This document shows, in pieces, positions 26,730-36,456 of a stretch of 64,000 nucleotides of DNA; the stretch's first letter is position 1, and each line of letters starts with the position of its first letter. Location of the stretch: the NCBI GenBank assembly GCA_963693315.1, contig OY856186.1:279825491-279889490 (forward strand). Direction: 5' to 3'. Made by a program: the position numbers and the translations under genes. Under the pieces are notes generated by a model, which had not been told where the DNA came from, ran no database searches, and was given only the letters and a program-made list of their open reading frames with translations. The stretch comes from Diogma glabrata. Taxonomy: Eukaryota > Arthropoda > Insecta > Diptera > Cylindrotomidae.

Positions 26730-27261
26730 AGACCTAAGTATTACATTCTCGAGCCAAAAATGAAATTCTTACCCCCACTTATTTGGCATTTCTCGTCGGT
26801 TTAGGGCCTACTGATTCTAAAAAAGCAACAACAAAAAATGTATGTCTCACAACCGACGAAATCTAGAAAACCGTTGGAGGGATTTCAAGATTTTTGTTTC
26901 TAAAAATAGGTGTACTTAATAGTAAATGTCGAAAGGACGATGTGTTCGATTACTGTACACCAAGTGTGTCAAAAAAATTGTCAAGTGTGTCAAACAAAAC
27001 AAGGAAATTTGCATATTTTTTGCTTAAAAAGAGGTTCATTTTAAGTGATTACGAAAAGGAACATTAAATTTGGAGACATCTTGATGGTTGCGAATGGTAT
27101 GTGAGACCGTAAACTAGATATGTTTGTAAAAAAAATACTGTCCAGTGTGTCAAAAGAATGATTTTCATTTATTTTTTTACCCAATTTTTTGGAAAAAATT
27201 GAAATTAATTAGTTGTATGACATGAAATTTAATCGAACATGAAATTGGACACGGAAGTTTT
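26730..27261. repeat. Composite repeat, block B, inverted right copy
   Basis: Reverse complement, with divergence, of about 12800-13575: CTGAAAGACCTAAGTATT, the ACCCCCACTT block, the AAATCTAGAAAACCG block and the AAGTGTGTCAA motifs recur in mirrored order. It has only one or two of the 130-140-bp units that are amplified in the left copy. Confidence 0.82.
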
Positions 27262-28408
27262 AGGCCCATAGAACGGATTGTACGTGTTGTTGTCGGTTGC
27301 AGTTCAATTTTTTTTTAATCTTTGGAGGAGGATACTCGCATAAAGGACTTGCCGAGTCCACTAGCTTGGAACCTGGGGAGGGGGGGGGGGGGGGGAAGTG
27401 GGGGGTTCGGACTGGAGTTGTTCAAAAAATTCAGCTGGAAAATTTTTTTGCTTCCTTGTAAGCGATGTAACTCGTAAATGGTGTATTTAGGATAATGGTG
27501 TCATCGAACTTTCTTGTTCCTTAAATGTTTTACTATAACTTAAAATACAAAGAAAAAATTTTTTTTGGCCAATTTTTGCGGAAAATGCGAAAAATGTCTA
27601 AAAATGATATTTTCAAATTGAATTTAGCTATCTGCAAATAATTGTTTATAATATAATTGACCTCTCTATCTTGTAGTTGAAACCACAACAAAAAAAATAA
27701 GGCCTCGAATGTTTCATTCGCCCTAATAGTTTTTGCATAATTTCCATTTTGCACTTAATGTCTGAAAAAAAGTTGTTAGCTTTGGGCAGGCCGCAAGTTC
27801 TGAGTTTTTATCCGATCGCAATTTGCTTGACGGGAATCGAAAGAGTGTAATGTCAGCTTTAATTAGCGATTTCATTTTTACCGAAAATTATAGGTTGCAA
27901 AATTTTTAACTAAAGCTGACATTACACCTTTTCGATTCCCGTCAAACAAATTGCGATCGGACAAAAACTCAGGCCTGCCCGCCCAAAGTCAACAACTTTT
28001 TTTCAGACATTAAGTGAAAAATGAAAATTATGCAAAAACTATTAGGCCGAATGAAACATTCCAAAGCTTATTTTTTTCGTTGAGGTTTCAGCTACAAGAT
28101 AGAGGAGTCAATTATATTTTAAACAATTATTTGCAAATATAACTAAATTCAATTGAAAAATATCGTTTTTAGACATTTTTTCGCAAACATTTGCAACAAA
28201 AAATTTTTTTTTGTATTTTAAGTTATAGAAAAACATTTAAGGAACAAGTTCGATGGCACCAGTATTCTGAAGTGCACCATTTAGAAGTTATATCGCTTAC
28301 ATTACAAGGAAGCAAAAAAAATGTTCAGCCGAATTTGTTGTATAACTCCAGTCCCCAGGTTCCGGGCGAGTGAACTCGGCAGGTCCATTATGTGAGTACC
28401 TTCCCCAG

Positions 28409-30092
28409 TAGGGTATGCAATACCAGTTAGCCGGTTTACCGATTAACCGGTAAATCACCCAAAAAGACATTATCAAAAAACCGATAAATTTCTAATTTTT
28501 TACCGGTTACGGTAAAAATTAAACAAACTTATATTTATACTTATTTAATTGAAAAAATTAATAATTATAATATTCAAAAGAAAATTAATTAATTTTTAAT
28601 AAAAAAGCATAAACTGCATCTAGCCAAACAAATTTTAAGACATGAAAAAATCCAAGGAAGAAATTCCTCAAAAACTACGGTGAAAAATTCCTACTTAATC
28701 TAACAGTTTGCCGCAAGTAAATAATCGCAGATACATGATGCTCGTTCCTTCATGGCCAATACTGCTTTTGGAATCTGGTTCTTGCCATCTGATAAATGTT
28801 TGACGCTGTTGACCAACATGTTCAAATGTTCAAACTTTATAGAACATTGATTTAATTACGACTGATAATGCTGCCGTTAGGAAAAAAGTAGAATCTTTGA
28901 TTAATGCTTATCGTCAATCAGGTTTATTTCCTTCAGCTATCGATTAAACGATTATAATTATATTTTATAAAAGAAGCATCAGCAATATTCATGTAGGGGA
29001 AATAGATATTATGGAGAAACAGAAAGAAAATTTTGCAGTTGTAGTTGCCATACCATCTTAGGTTGTTCATGTTCAGCATGACGAAATAAGTTTCGTAATA
29101 GCAAAAATTAAAGAAGTTGTGATGTTTCGCAAATTACAAATAAAGAAAGACAATCTACAAAAACATGGTAAGGTGGTTAACTTATACTCATAAGGCCCTG
29201 AACCCAATATAAGTTGCTTTAAAAACCGTGTCGATACGATGTAAATCTATATTATGTTTCTGATATAATAATAACATTTATGTTAGATTAAATTAGTGCA
29301 CAAAAAGCATTCATATAAGTAAGGAAATTAAAAGAGTTCTCGTTATACGTATCAAAGAAGGAAAATTATATTTTTCGAATATTTTGCACCATCTTCATGA
29401 TTTAAATCCCAAAGTGTGCAACGTATTCTCTGAAATATTTAATAAAACAAAAAAGCCATGGATACAAAAAATTGTTGAATTAGTTAAACGTTTTGCTTTA
29501 AATGATTGATCCGAAACCGGAAGTTCAAATTCAGAAGTATAAACTTCCAGTGATCGACCAACTGCGTCCGTATTAGGATTGTCAGAACTCAGAATTAAAA
29601 ATAAAAGAAAGGCTGCATAGTACAAATGAACAGAAAATGAATAAACATTTTGTGAAAAGTTAAATTGACTTTTTCCAAGAACAAAACATTCACGGCAAAA
29701 TATTTAGAGAAAGCGACTTTTAATAAATTAGTATGGGTATACGAACAACAAGTGTCGAGTTCAAACGTGCGTTTGCAGCAACTAGTCTGATTTGCACTAA
29801 ACTCAGGTCGAACTTTTAATGATAATACTTTAGAGACAGAAAAATTTGAAGACAGAAAGATTTGAAAAATTTGAAGATTTAAATTATTTTTAAATTTTCT
29901 TCTTCAAATATTATTATTTATTATTATATACTATTACACGCCAATTTAAGTTATAAATAGTTTCCTTGAACTAATAATTGAAAATAGTTAGATCAAAGTT
30001 TATTATTTCAGTAAATTACCGGTTGACAGTTTCATACAAAGTTTTTACCGTATTACCGGTAATTAAAAATGTCGGCAAATTTGCAAACCTTA
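28409..30092 (+). mobile_element. hAT element inserted in the foldback arm
   Basis: Ends TAGGGTATGCAATA (left) and, complemented, TAAGGTTTGCAAAT (right) are flanked by TTCCCCAG (28401-28408) and CTCCCCAG (30093-30100), a 7/8 match to an 8-bp target duplication. Removing the element restores the pairing of the foldback arms across the site, which independently proves insertion. Many CCGGTTTACCGGTAA-like subterminal motifs occur near both ends. Length is 1684 bp, short for an autonomous hAT; decayed transposase fragments lie inside. Confidence 0.9.
28855..29512 (+). pseudogene. hAT transposase fragments
   Basis: Two open pieces are recognisable. At about 28855-28946 the plus strand reads ITTDNAAVRKKVESL... 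to a stop; T-D-N-A-A matches the hAT catalytic TDNAxN block (second aspartate region). At about 29350-29512 it reads a stretch containing SNILHHLHDLNPKVCNVF and IVELVKRFALND before a stop. Between and around them all frames are closed. The reading order and direction fit one degenerate hAT transposase belonging to the 28409-30092 element. The assignment of the first piece rests on a short motif; the second is by context. Confidence 0.6.
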
Positions 30093-30174
30093 CTCCCCAG
30101 AGATTAAAAAAACTTCTGACCTGTACCCGAGAACAACACGTAAGCCATATCTTTTTTCGTTATTCTGTGGGCCT

Positions 30175-31370
30175 ATTTTTGTTATAATTTTTGAAATATT
30201 TTTGGAATTTTGAAAGATTTTGTAAGAATTTTCGGAATATTTTTAGAGTTTTGAGCAAGTTTAACTATTTGATTTTATTATAATTTTTGGAATATTTTTG
30301 TTTTTTAAAAAAAATTGTTTTTTGATTTTGTTATAGTTTTAGAATTTTTTAAAAAGTTTTTTGAATTTCGAATTTTTGATATGGAAAAAGTTTCAATTTT
30401 TGATTTTGTAATATTTTTTGAATTTTGAAAAAAATTTGTATTTTTGAAATATTTTTAGAAAAAGTTTGTATTTTTGATTTTGTTATAATTTTTGCAATAC
30501 TTTTAGAATTTTGGAAAAAGTTTAAATTTTTGAATTTGTGAATTAAGAAATTTTGCAGTAATTTTAGAATTTTGAAAAAAGTTTCAATTTTGATTTTTTT
30601 TAAATTTTCGGAATATTTTTAAAATTTTGAAGAAGTTTAAATGTTGATTTTGTATTTAGGATTTTGAAAAAGTTTAAATGTTTGATTTTATTATAATTTT
30701 TGGGATTTTGAAAAAAGTTTGTTTTTTGATTTTGTTATAATTATTGTAATATTTTTTGGAATTTTTGGAAAATTTGAATTATGAATTTTAGCAATCTATT
30801 TTGGATTTTCAAAAAGTTTAAATTTTTGATTTTATTATAATTTTTGGAATTTTGAAAAAAAAGTTGAATTTTTGATTTTCTTATAATATTTGCAATAGTT
30901 TTAGAATTTTGAAAAAAGTTTCAATTTTTGATTTTGTAATAATTTTTGGAATGTTCTTAGAATTTTGAAAAAAAATTTCAATTTTTGATTTTATTATAAT
31001 TTTTAGAATTTTGAAAGAAGTATGAATTTTTGTTTTTGTAATATTTTCTCGAAACGTTATATGGAGAGGTTTTTGAGTAGTTTGCTGTGTGTATCATCTT
31101 TTCACTAAGTTATATTAATATATGATCTGTTATAATTTTCCAGCAACGTATTAATATTTCCTGTTTGTTTTGTAATTAATTTCTAAACAGAGATAAAAAA
31201 ATACTTGCACTTTAACAAAGAGATTTATGTTTGATGTATATCACTGCCCAAAACTAAAAACAATGTCCTCATAAAAGTTTTTGCCGGAAACTATATCAAA
31301 ATCCTTAACCCAGACAGAAGTCTTAATATCTCAGAGCCTGAAATTTCAGCATCTCCATATTTTTATATTA
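30175..31370. repeat. Composite repeat, block A, inverted right copy
   Basis: Reverse complement, with divergence, of about 11806-12480. It is a long run of degenerate ~55-60-bp units (TTTTTGATTTTGTTATAATT, AGAATTTTGAAAAAAGTTT), more numerous than in the left copy. It ends in the shared unique part with ATGGAGAGGTTTTTGAGTAG, ATGTCCTCATAAAAGTTTT and CTCAGAGCCTGAAAT. No gene is present. Confidence 0.85.
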
Positions 31371-31377
31371 AGTTGAA

Positions 31378-31424
31378 GTTTCAAAATATCTGAGTGCTAA
31401 TTTTCAAAATATCTGAGTGCTAAT
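31378..31424. repeat. 24-bp tandem duplication beside the BEL insertion
   Basis: TTCAAAATATCTGAGTGCT occurs twice in tandem with a 24-bp period immediately before the BEL target site. Confidence 0.85.
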
Positions 31425-31758
31425 GTCATACCTGTCTACGCAGCGTGCTACATGAAGAATAATATTTTTAATTAATTGAATTATAAATTTAATTTTGCTT
31501 ACTTTCTTCCATGTCAACTGTTTGTTTTATATAATTTTAAATCTGACACTTGAATTGTAAACGAATAATTTAATTAACGTTACCGATGTAAAGTTGGTAA
31601 TTATAGCACATACTTTTAATTAATATGCTACAAAAATATAGATGTAGCTAAAGTTATTTGGAATAATTTATCGGTATAATTTAAATGTTATATAGGATAT
31701 TTTTTTTTTACTGGGAATTATAACTGTAATGTAAACAAGATAAAATAAGATCGCTCTC

Positions 31759-32504
31759 CAGCGTTGCCACTTGGATACATTTATATCCATTTGGATACAT
31801 TATTTGAAAAATTTATTAAATGGATACTGGATACAAAAAAATCACAAAACTGCTAGAATGGATACATTTTATTAATATGCCTTTAGCTGTGTTGGATTTC
31901 CAAAAACTTTGAAAATGTTTATGAAATTTGTTATATTGTTCGTCTATTCTCTTTTTGAGAAAGAAAAAGTATCAGAAATTGGCGAGCAGTGTAACTAATT
32001 TTAAACAGTTTTTGAAAATCGATCACATTTTTTTTAATAATTTAAAATTCGATTTAAAAATCATTTTATACAATTTTATAGACCCTTATCGTTTCTTAAA
32101 TCTGAGGAATGTAAATGAGCTAGGTTTTGAAAATGAAGAAAACCATATACAATTGTCTGAAATAAGTATGGGATATGCAGTACAATCATTTTTAGCATAC
32201 AATAAACTGGAAAAAGAGGAATTTTTGGAGGTGACAAAAACTGTACAAAAAATGTATATGGAATTTATTCATCAAATAAAACACATATAGAAATCATCAG
32301 ATAAAAATTTGAATTAATGTTATTTTTTGTTGTTATATTATAAATAAATGTGATCAGGATACTGAATTTTACTAAACATATATTGTAATTAGTCCTTTAG
32401 AAATATCAAATAATCATGTTTCATTTTTTCAAAAAAGTGGATACATTTGGATACATTTTTTTATAAAATTGGATACATTTTAATTTTTTTGAGTGGCAAC
32501 GCTG
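31759..32504 (+). mobile_element. Short hAT element inserted in the 5' LTR
   Basis: Ends CAGCGTTGCCACTTGGATAC and, complemented, CAGCGTTGCCACTC form terminal inverted repeats with the CAGxGTTGCCA start common in insect hATs. They are flanked by a perfect 8-bp target duplication TCGCTCTC (31751-31758, 32505-32512), and the 3' LTR shows the empty site. GGATACATTT motifs are repeated in both subterminal regions. Total 746 bp, so it is a deletion derivative that keeps one piece of coding sequence. Confidence 0.95.
31928..32290 (+). CDS. 120-aa ORF in a short hAT element, probable transposase remnant
   Basis: The only long frame in the 746-bp hAT derivative. It opens at a non-ATG codon (TTG), so the true start is unclear and it may simply be the surviving middle of a longer transposase. 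The C-terminal part (about residues 85-118) with SFLAYNKLEKEEFLEVTKTV then YMEFIHQIKHI resembles the helical region of hAT transposases that precedes their second catalytic segment (a run of the kind F-x-x-E-x-x-x-Q-I-K-x-R). No catalytic residues or BED zinc finger are present. The frame stops about 215 bp before the right terminal repeat. By itself it could not catalyse transposition; expression is unlikely given its place inside a dead LTR. The family link is by context plus weak similarity from memory. Confidence 0.45.
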   Translation: MLYCSSILFLRKKKYQKLASSVTNFKQFLKIDHIFFNNLKFDLKIILYNFIDPYRFLNLRNVNELGFENEENHIQLSEISMGYAVQSFLAYNKLEKEEFLEVTKTVQKMYMEFIHQIKHI

Positions 32505-32671
32505 TCGCTCTCTTTAATTCGAGTCTTCAAACAGATAAGATTAAAAATTATAAAATTATTTCGTGCTGTAATTAATTCAAATTCATTTTTTCGAATATAA
32601 GTTCTTTATTAAAATAAATTTATTGTTTGATTTACAAATTGATTGAATTACAATAAATTTCCGCAAAAACA

Positions 32672-32690
32672 TTGGTCCTTCGAGACGGAT
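32672..32690 (+). promoter_or_regulatory. Probable primer-binding site
   Basis: TTGGTCCTTCGAGACGG starts directly after the terminal CA of the 5' LTR; TGG at 32673 would pair with the CCA end of a tRNA. Which tRNA is used was not determined. Confidence 0.6.
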
Positions 32691-33047
32691 TTATATCAGC
32701 ATTTTTGGTGAACTGGATACAAATTGGAAACGACACCGAGGGACGCTATCTCAAACGGTCGCTAAGTATATTTTTTTTAATCGTATTTTTCGATTATTGT
32801 AACCATTTGACCTAAAATAAAAAAAAACAATAAAATTTAATAAAATTATTTTACTTATTATTTATTAATTATTTTTTTGAATTTATAATTTGAACTGAAT
32901 TTATGACTTTCTAAGTTGGTGTCCGAATTTAATAATATAGTGTTTAATAAAAGTGTTTGTAAGGTAAGTGATAAAGTGATTTTGTGTTATCAAGACTATA
33001 AGGTACATATTTACATTGAACTAAATTTGCATTAGAATCTAGTTATA

Positions 33048-34653
33048 ATGGATAAGCTAAATCTAAAAAAATAGTTGAAAAGGCGCGCTGCGGTCAAAGG
33101 TCAGATGACGCGCATTGTCACATTTATTCAAAATGATGATGCTAAGACGATTGAGCAGTTAAAAACTCGTTTAGAACGTGCTCAAGCTCTTCTACAAGAA
33201 TTTATACTAGTGGAAGATGCAATTGCCAATATTAGCGATACTGAAGAATCAGATCTAGTTGATTTTGAAGATATATTATTTTGCTATAGCCGAAATTAAT
33301 AGTAATATTCGCCAAATTAACCTAGCTAATGCAAATGCAACATGTAATGACACCTTATCTTCTTCCTTAAATCATTATCCGGTATCTGATTTAAAGCTAC
33401 CGCGCATTAATATACCATGTTTTGATGGTGATTATAAGGATTGGCAGTCGTTTTATGATTTGTTCAATAAAACTATACACGAAAATTCATCACTATCGCC
33501 GGCACAAAAATTTCAATATTTGAAAGGATGCTTAAAAGGTGAAGCCAGTAATTTGTTAAAACACATGGCAATCACTGAAGCTAATTACTATGAAGCCTTT
33601 CAACGATTGTGCAAACGCTTTGATAAAAAAAGGCACATAGTAAATTCATTTATACAAACATTTGTGGATCAACCATGTGTACGAAATCCAAATGCATCTT
33701 CATTACGCAATCTTACAGATACATGTGATGAAGTAATTCGAGGATTAAAGGCACTCGGACAGCAATATGAAGCTAGGGATCCATGGCTAATTTATCTAGT
33801 GGTCAATAAATTGGATGATGACAACCAACAGAAATGGGCAAACTATATTATTGAAATAGATTGTCCCACATGGAATGATTTATTTAACTTTTTAAATCAA
33901 AGGGCAGACGCCACTGAAGGATTTAGGCAAACAAATAAATCAAAACCGGTACGTAAAGCAACGCCAAACTTTACAAGTATGCATACAAACTCCACTAATA
34001 TGTGCAAGGTATGTAAAGATGTAGAACATCACTTATCTGAATGTGGTAAATTTCTGGATATGAAAGTAGTCGATCGCAGGAAGCTAATTAAAAACCTTTT
34101 CTGCTGCTATAATTGTTTAAGTAATAACCATCCAGTTTTCAAGTGTCATGTCAAAGGAAAATGCGATATATGTTCTAAGAGACATCATCAATTACTACAT
34201 CTGGAAGAAGAACATGGTCAAGGTCCAAGTACAAGCATTGCAACTAATAGTAAGTCAGTCAAATCTTTTTTTACTAATTCAAACCAAACTACAGATAAAA
34301 ATAGATTAAATAATTTTAAACCAATAACCCAAACGATATTACCTACCGCCAGTGTTATGGTTATGAACTCATTAGGTGAACTTCAGCAGTGTCGGGCACT
34401 TTTAGATTCAGGATCTCAGAAGTCTTTTATAACAGAATCTTGTGTCCAACGACTGCAGTTACCTCGAAGAAACGCTCGAGTATCGGTATCTGGATTATCT
34501 TCAAATACAGCAGCAGTTTCGCATGGGATTACGGAACTAACCGTTGCATCAAGACTCAATCATCACATTAAATTAAAATTCAAGGTTTTAATTCTATCCC
34601 GAATAACATCAAACCTTCCATCATTCAAATTTGACAAACTAAATTTAAATTAA
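33048..34653 (+). pseudogene. BEL gag and protease, broken
   Basis: Gag would begin at ATG 33048, but a TAG follows at 33072-33074. The same frame is then open to 33299, where the reading frame changes into the long open stretch 33259-34653 (464 codons). That stretch has a DUF1759-like gag core (LPRINIPCFDGDYKDWQSF, about residues 47-65). Three cysteine/histidine clusters of the zinc-knuckle type follow: C249-C252-H257-C262, C283-C286-H291-C296 and C302-C305-H309. The aspartic protease is marked by DSGS at residues 383-386 (DUF1758). The frame closes at 34651-34653 inside a short AAAT-rich duplication, and pol continues in another frame. The gene would package RNA and mature the polyprotein. 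Domain calls are firm; the exact positions of the lesions are approximate. Confidence 0.92.
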
Positions 34654-36456
34654 AATTAACGATCTAGAACTAGCAGATCCAGAGTATAATCAGCCAGGCG
34701 AAATTGATCTTTTAATTGGGGCCGATCAATTCTTTAAAATTTTAAATACAAAAGGTATGTCAAATGGACTAAATAACCCAATTGCTCATGATACAATCTT
34801 TGGGTGGGTTATAGCTGGGGAGTTAACCGAAAGGTTTGAGGAAAATTCGATCATCAATCTCCATACAGGTATTGATATAGATAGATTATTGCGTAGATTT
34901 TGGGAATTGGAGGAAATATCAGAAGAATCGAGTATTTTTATAGAGGAAGAAAAACAATGTGAAACACATTTTTATGAAAATTATTCCCGACAATCAGACG
35001 GAAGATATATTGTACGTCTTCCTTTTAACGAGTCTGATGTCTTATTAGGGAACTCACAGTCATCAGCGATATTACGGCTAAAATCGATTGAAAGAAGGTT
35101 TGAAAAAGACTCGTCCTTTAAAGAAACTTACATAGCTTTTATGAGGGAATACGAATTAAGGCACCACATGGAGCCTATTCCTAATAACGAGATAGAAGTA
35201 AGTCCAAGTAAGTCCTTTTATTTACCTCATCATGGTATTATCAAATCATCTAGTTCGACAACCAAATTAAGAGTTGTTTTCGATGCCTCAGCATCTTCTC
35301 AATCTGGTGTATCATTAAACGATAAGCTGATGGTCGGGCCAACAATTCAGTCCAGTCTTCTGTCTATTTTATTGAGATTTAGAACACGTCGAATTGCATT
35401 TTCAGCTGATATTGAAAAGATGTACCGTCAAGTTCTGGTCGACAAGAAAGATGTAGATTATCAAAGAATTGTGTGGCGAGAAGATCCAAACATGGAAATA
35501 AAGCACTACCGTTTACTGACAGTTACATATGTACGTCGTGTGCTCCTTTTTTGGCAACGAGGGTATTAAACCAAATTGCATTGGAAATTAACAATGATTT
35601 ACCGAATATAGCAAAAATAATAAGTGAAGACTTTTACATCGATGATTTAATGTCTGGCGCTGATACAGAAGCCGATACTGTGGCAATTCAATGCAAGATA
35701 ATTAAATTTTTTTCGCAGGCTGGACTTAATCTAAGGAAATGGTCATCGAATAATTCTTCTCTATTAAAGGTTGTTCCTCGTGAACAGAGAAAAGAAGAGA
35801 ACTGTCTAATTTCAGAGGATTCCACAGTGAAGGTTTTGGGACTGGAATGGAATCCAAGCACCGATAACTTCTCATTTCAAATTAATTTAGATGAAATACC
35901 AACACTTACCAAAAGAGGTATTTTATCCGAGTCATCAAGAATATTTGATCCTTTGGGGTGGCTATCCCCAAGTATTGTTTTAATAAAAATATTCTTTCAG
36001 CAATTATGGCTCCTGAAACTTGATTGGGATGAAAAGTTACCCATTAACATCATCAGCAAATGGACAAGCATTAGAGATGAAATTCCGCTACTGCAAGATG
36101 TATTTATTCCAAGATGGTTGGGTATAAAACATATTACGGAATTACATGGATTTGCAGATGCATCCGAGTTAGCATACGCAGCCGTACTATATTCAAGAGC
36201 GGTGTTGGATGATGGAACCATAACTGTTAAATTAATTTCAGCAAAAACAAAGGTTTCACCACTGAAACAAGTGTCCGTACCTCGGCTTGAGTTATGCGCC
36301 GCAGTATTATTATCAAAACTAATAGATTCAACAGTTGCAGAAATGAAATTAGAGGTGGTTCAAGTTTATGCATGGTCAAATTCTACAATCGTGTTAAACT
36401 GGCTAGCTCAGCCTCCACGTCAATGGAAAACGTTTGTTGCTAACCGTGTTTCGTAA
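34654..36456 (+). pseudogene. BEL reverse transcriptase and RNase H, broken
   Basis: Two overlapping open stretches in different frames cover the RT. The first runs to 35569 (from 34757 its 270 codons include LRVVFDASASS and FSADIEKMYRQV, with a catalytic aspartate in SADI). A one-base shift between about 35520 and 35545 moves the reading into the stretch ending at 36456. That holds SCAPFLATR, the YIDD catalytic box (residues 55-58 of the 35473 frame) and an RNase H domain starting HGFADAS (D229) with PRLELCA (E273). At the place where RNase H normally has its third acidic residue (W-S-D-S) this copy reads WSNS, N303. A TAA at 36454-36456 then ends the frame; the same frame is open again straight after it. 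BEL/Pao identity is firm. Confidence 0.93.

Larger units (their letters stand above)
27262..30174. mobile_element. Foldback element with long terminal inverted repeats, interrupted
   Basis: Two long imperfect inverted arms: 27262-27865, and 27907-28408 continuing at 30101-30174 after a hAT insertion. The loop is only about 41 bp. Outer ends read TAGGCCCATAGAACG and, complemented, TAGGCCCACAGAATAACG, so the element may have used a TA target (Tc1/mariner-like), which is inference. Without the inserted hAT it is about 1.2 kb. The paralogous A-B composite at 11806-13575 has A and B directly adjacent, an empty-site-like state. No protein is encoded. A transcript would fold into a hairpin of roughly 570 bp. 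The left arm has a 16-G run (27380-27395) absent from the right arm. Confidence 0.85.
31433..32671 (+). repeat. 5' LTR of the BEL element, split by a hAT insertion
   Basis: Matches the 3' LTR (38239-38722) over its whole length once the insertion at 31759-32504 and one copy of its 8-bp target duplication are set aside (485 versus 484 bp). The promoter-bearing LTR is thus interrupted roughly 330 bp from its start, which should impair transcription of this copy (inference). Confidence 0.95.

Noticed and set aside
27930..27960. tRNA B-box-like TTTTCGATTCCCG
   Set aside because: No A box or cloverleaf around it; it is part of a foldback arm.
29395..30187. Short ORFs on both strands within the hAT element in the foldback arm (29395-29625 minus, 29978-30187 plus)
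   Set aside because: They run antisense to the transposase fragments or across the element's terminus and have no family features.
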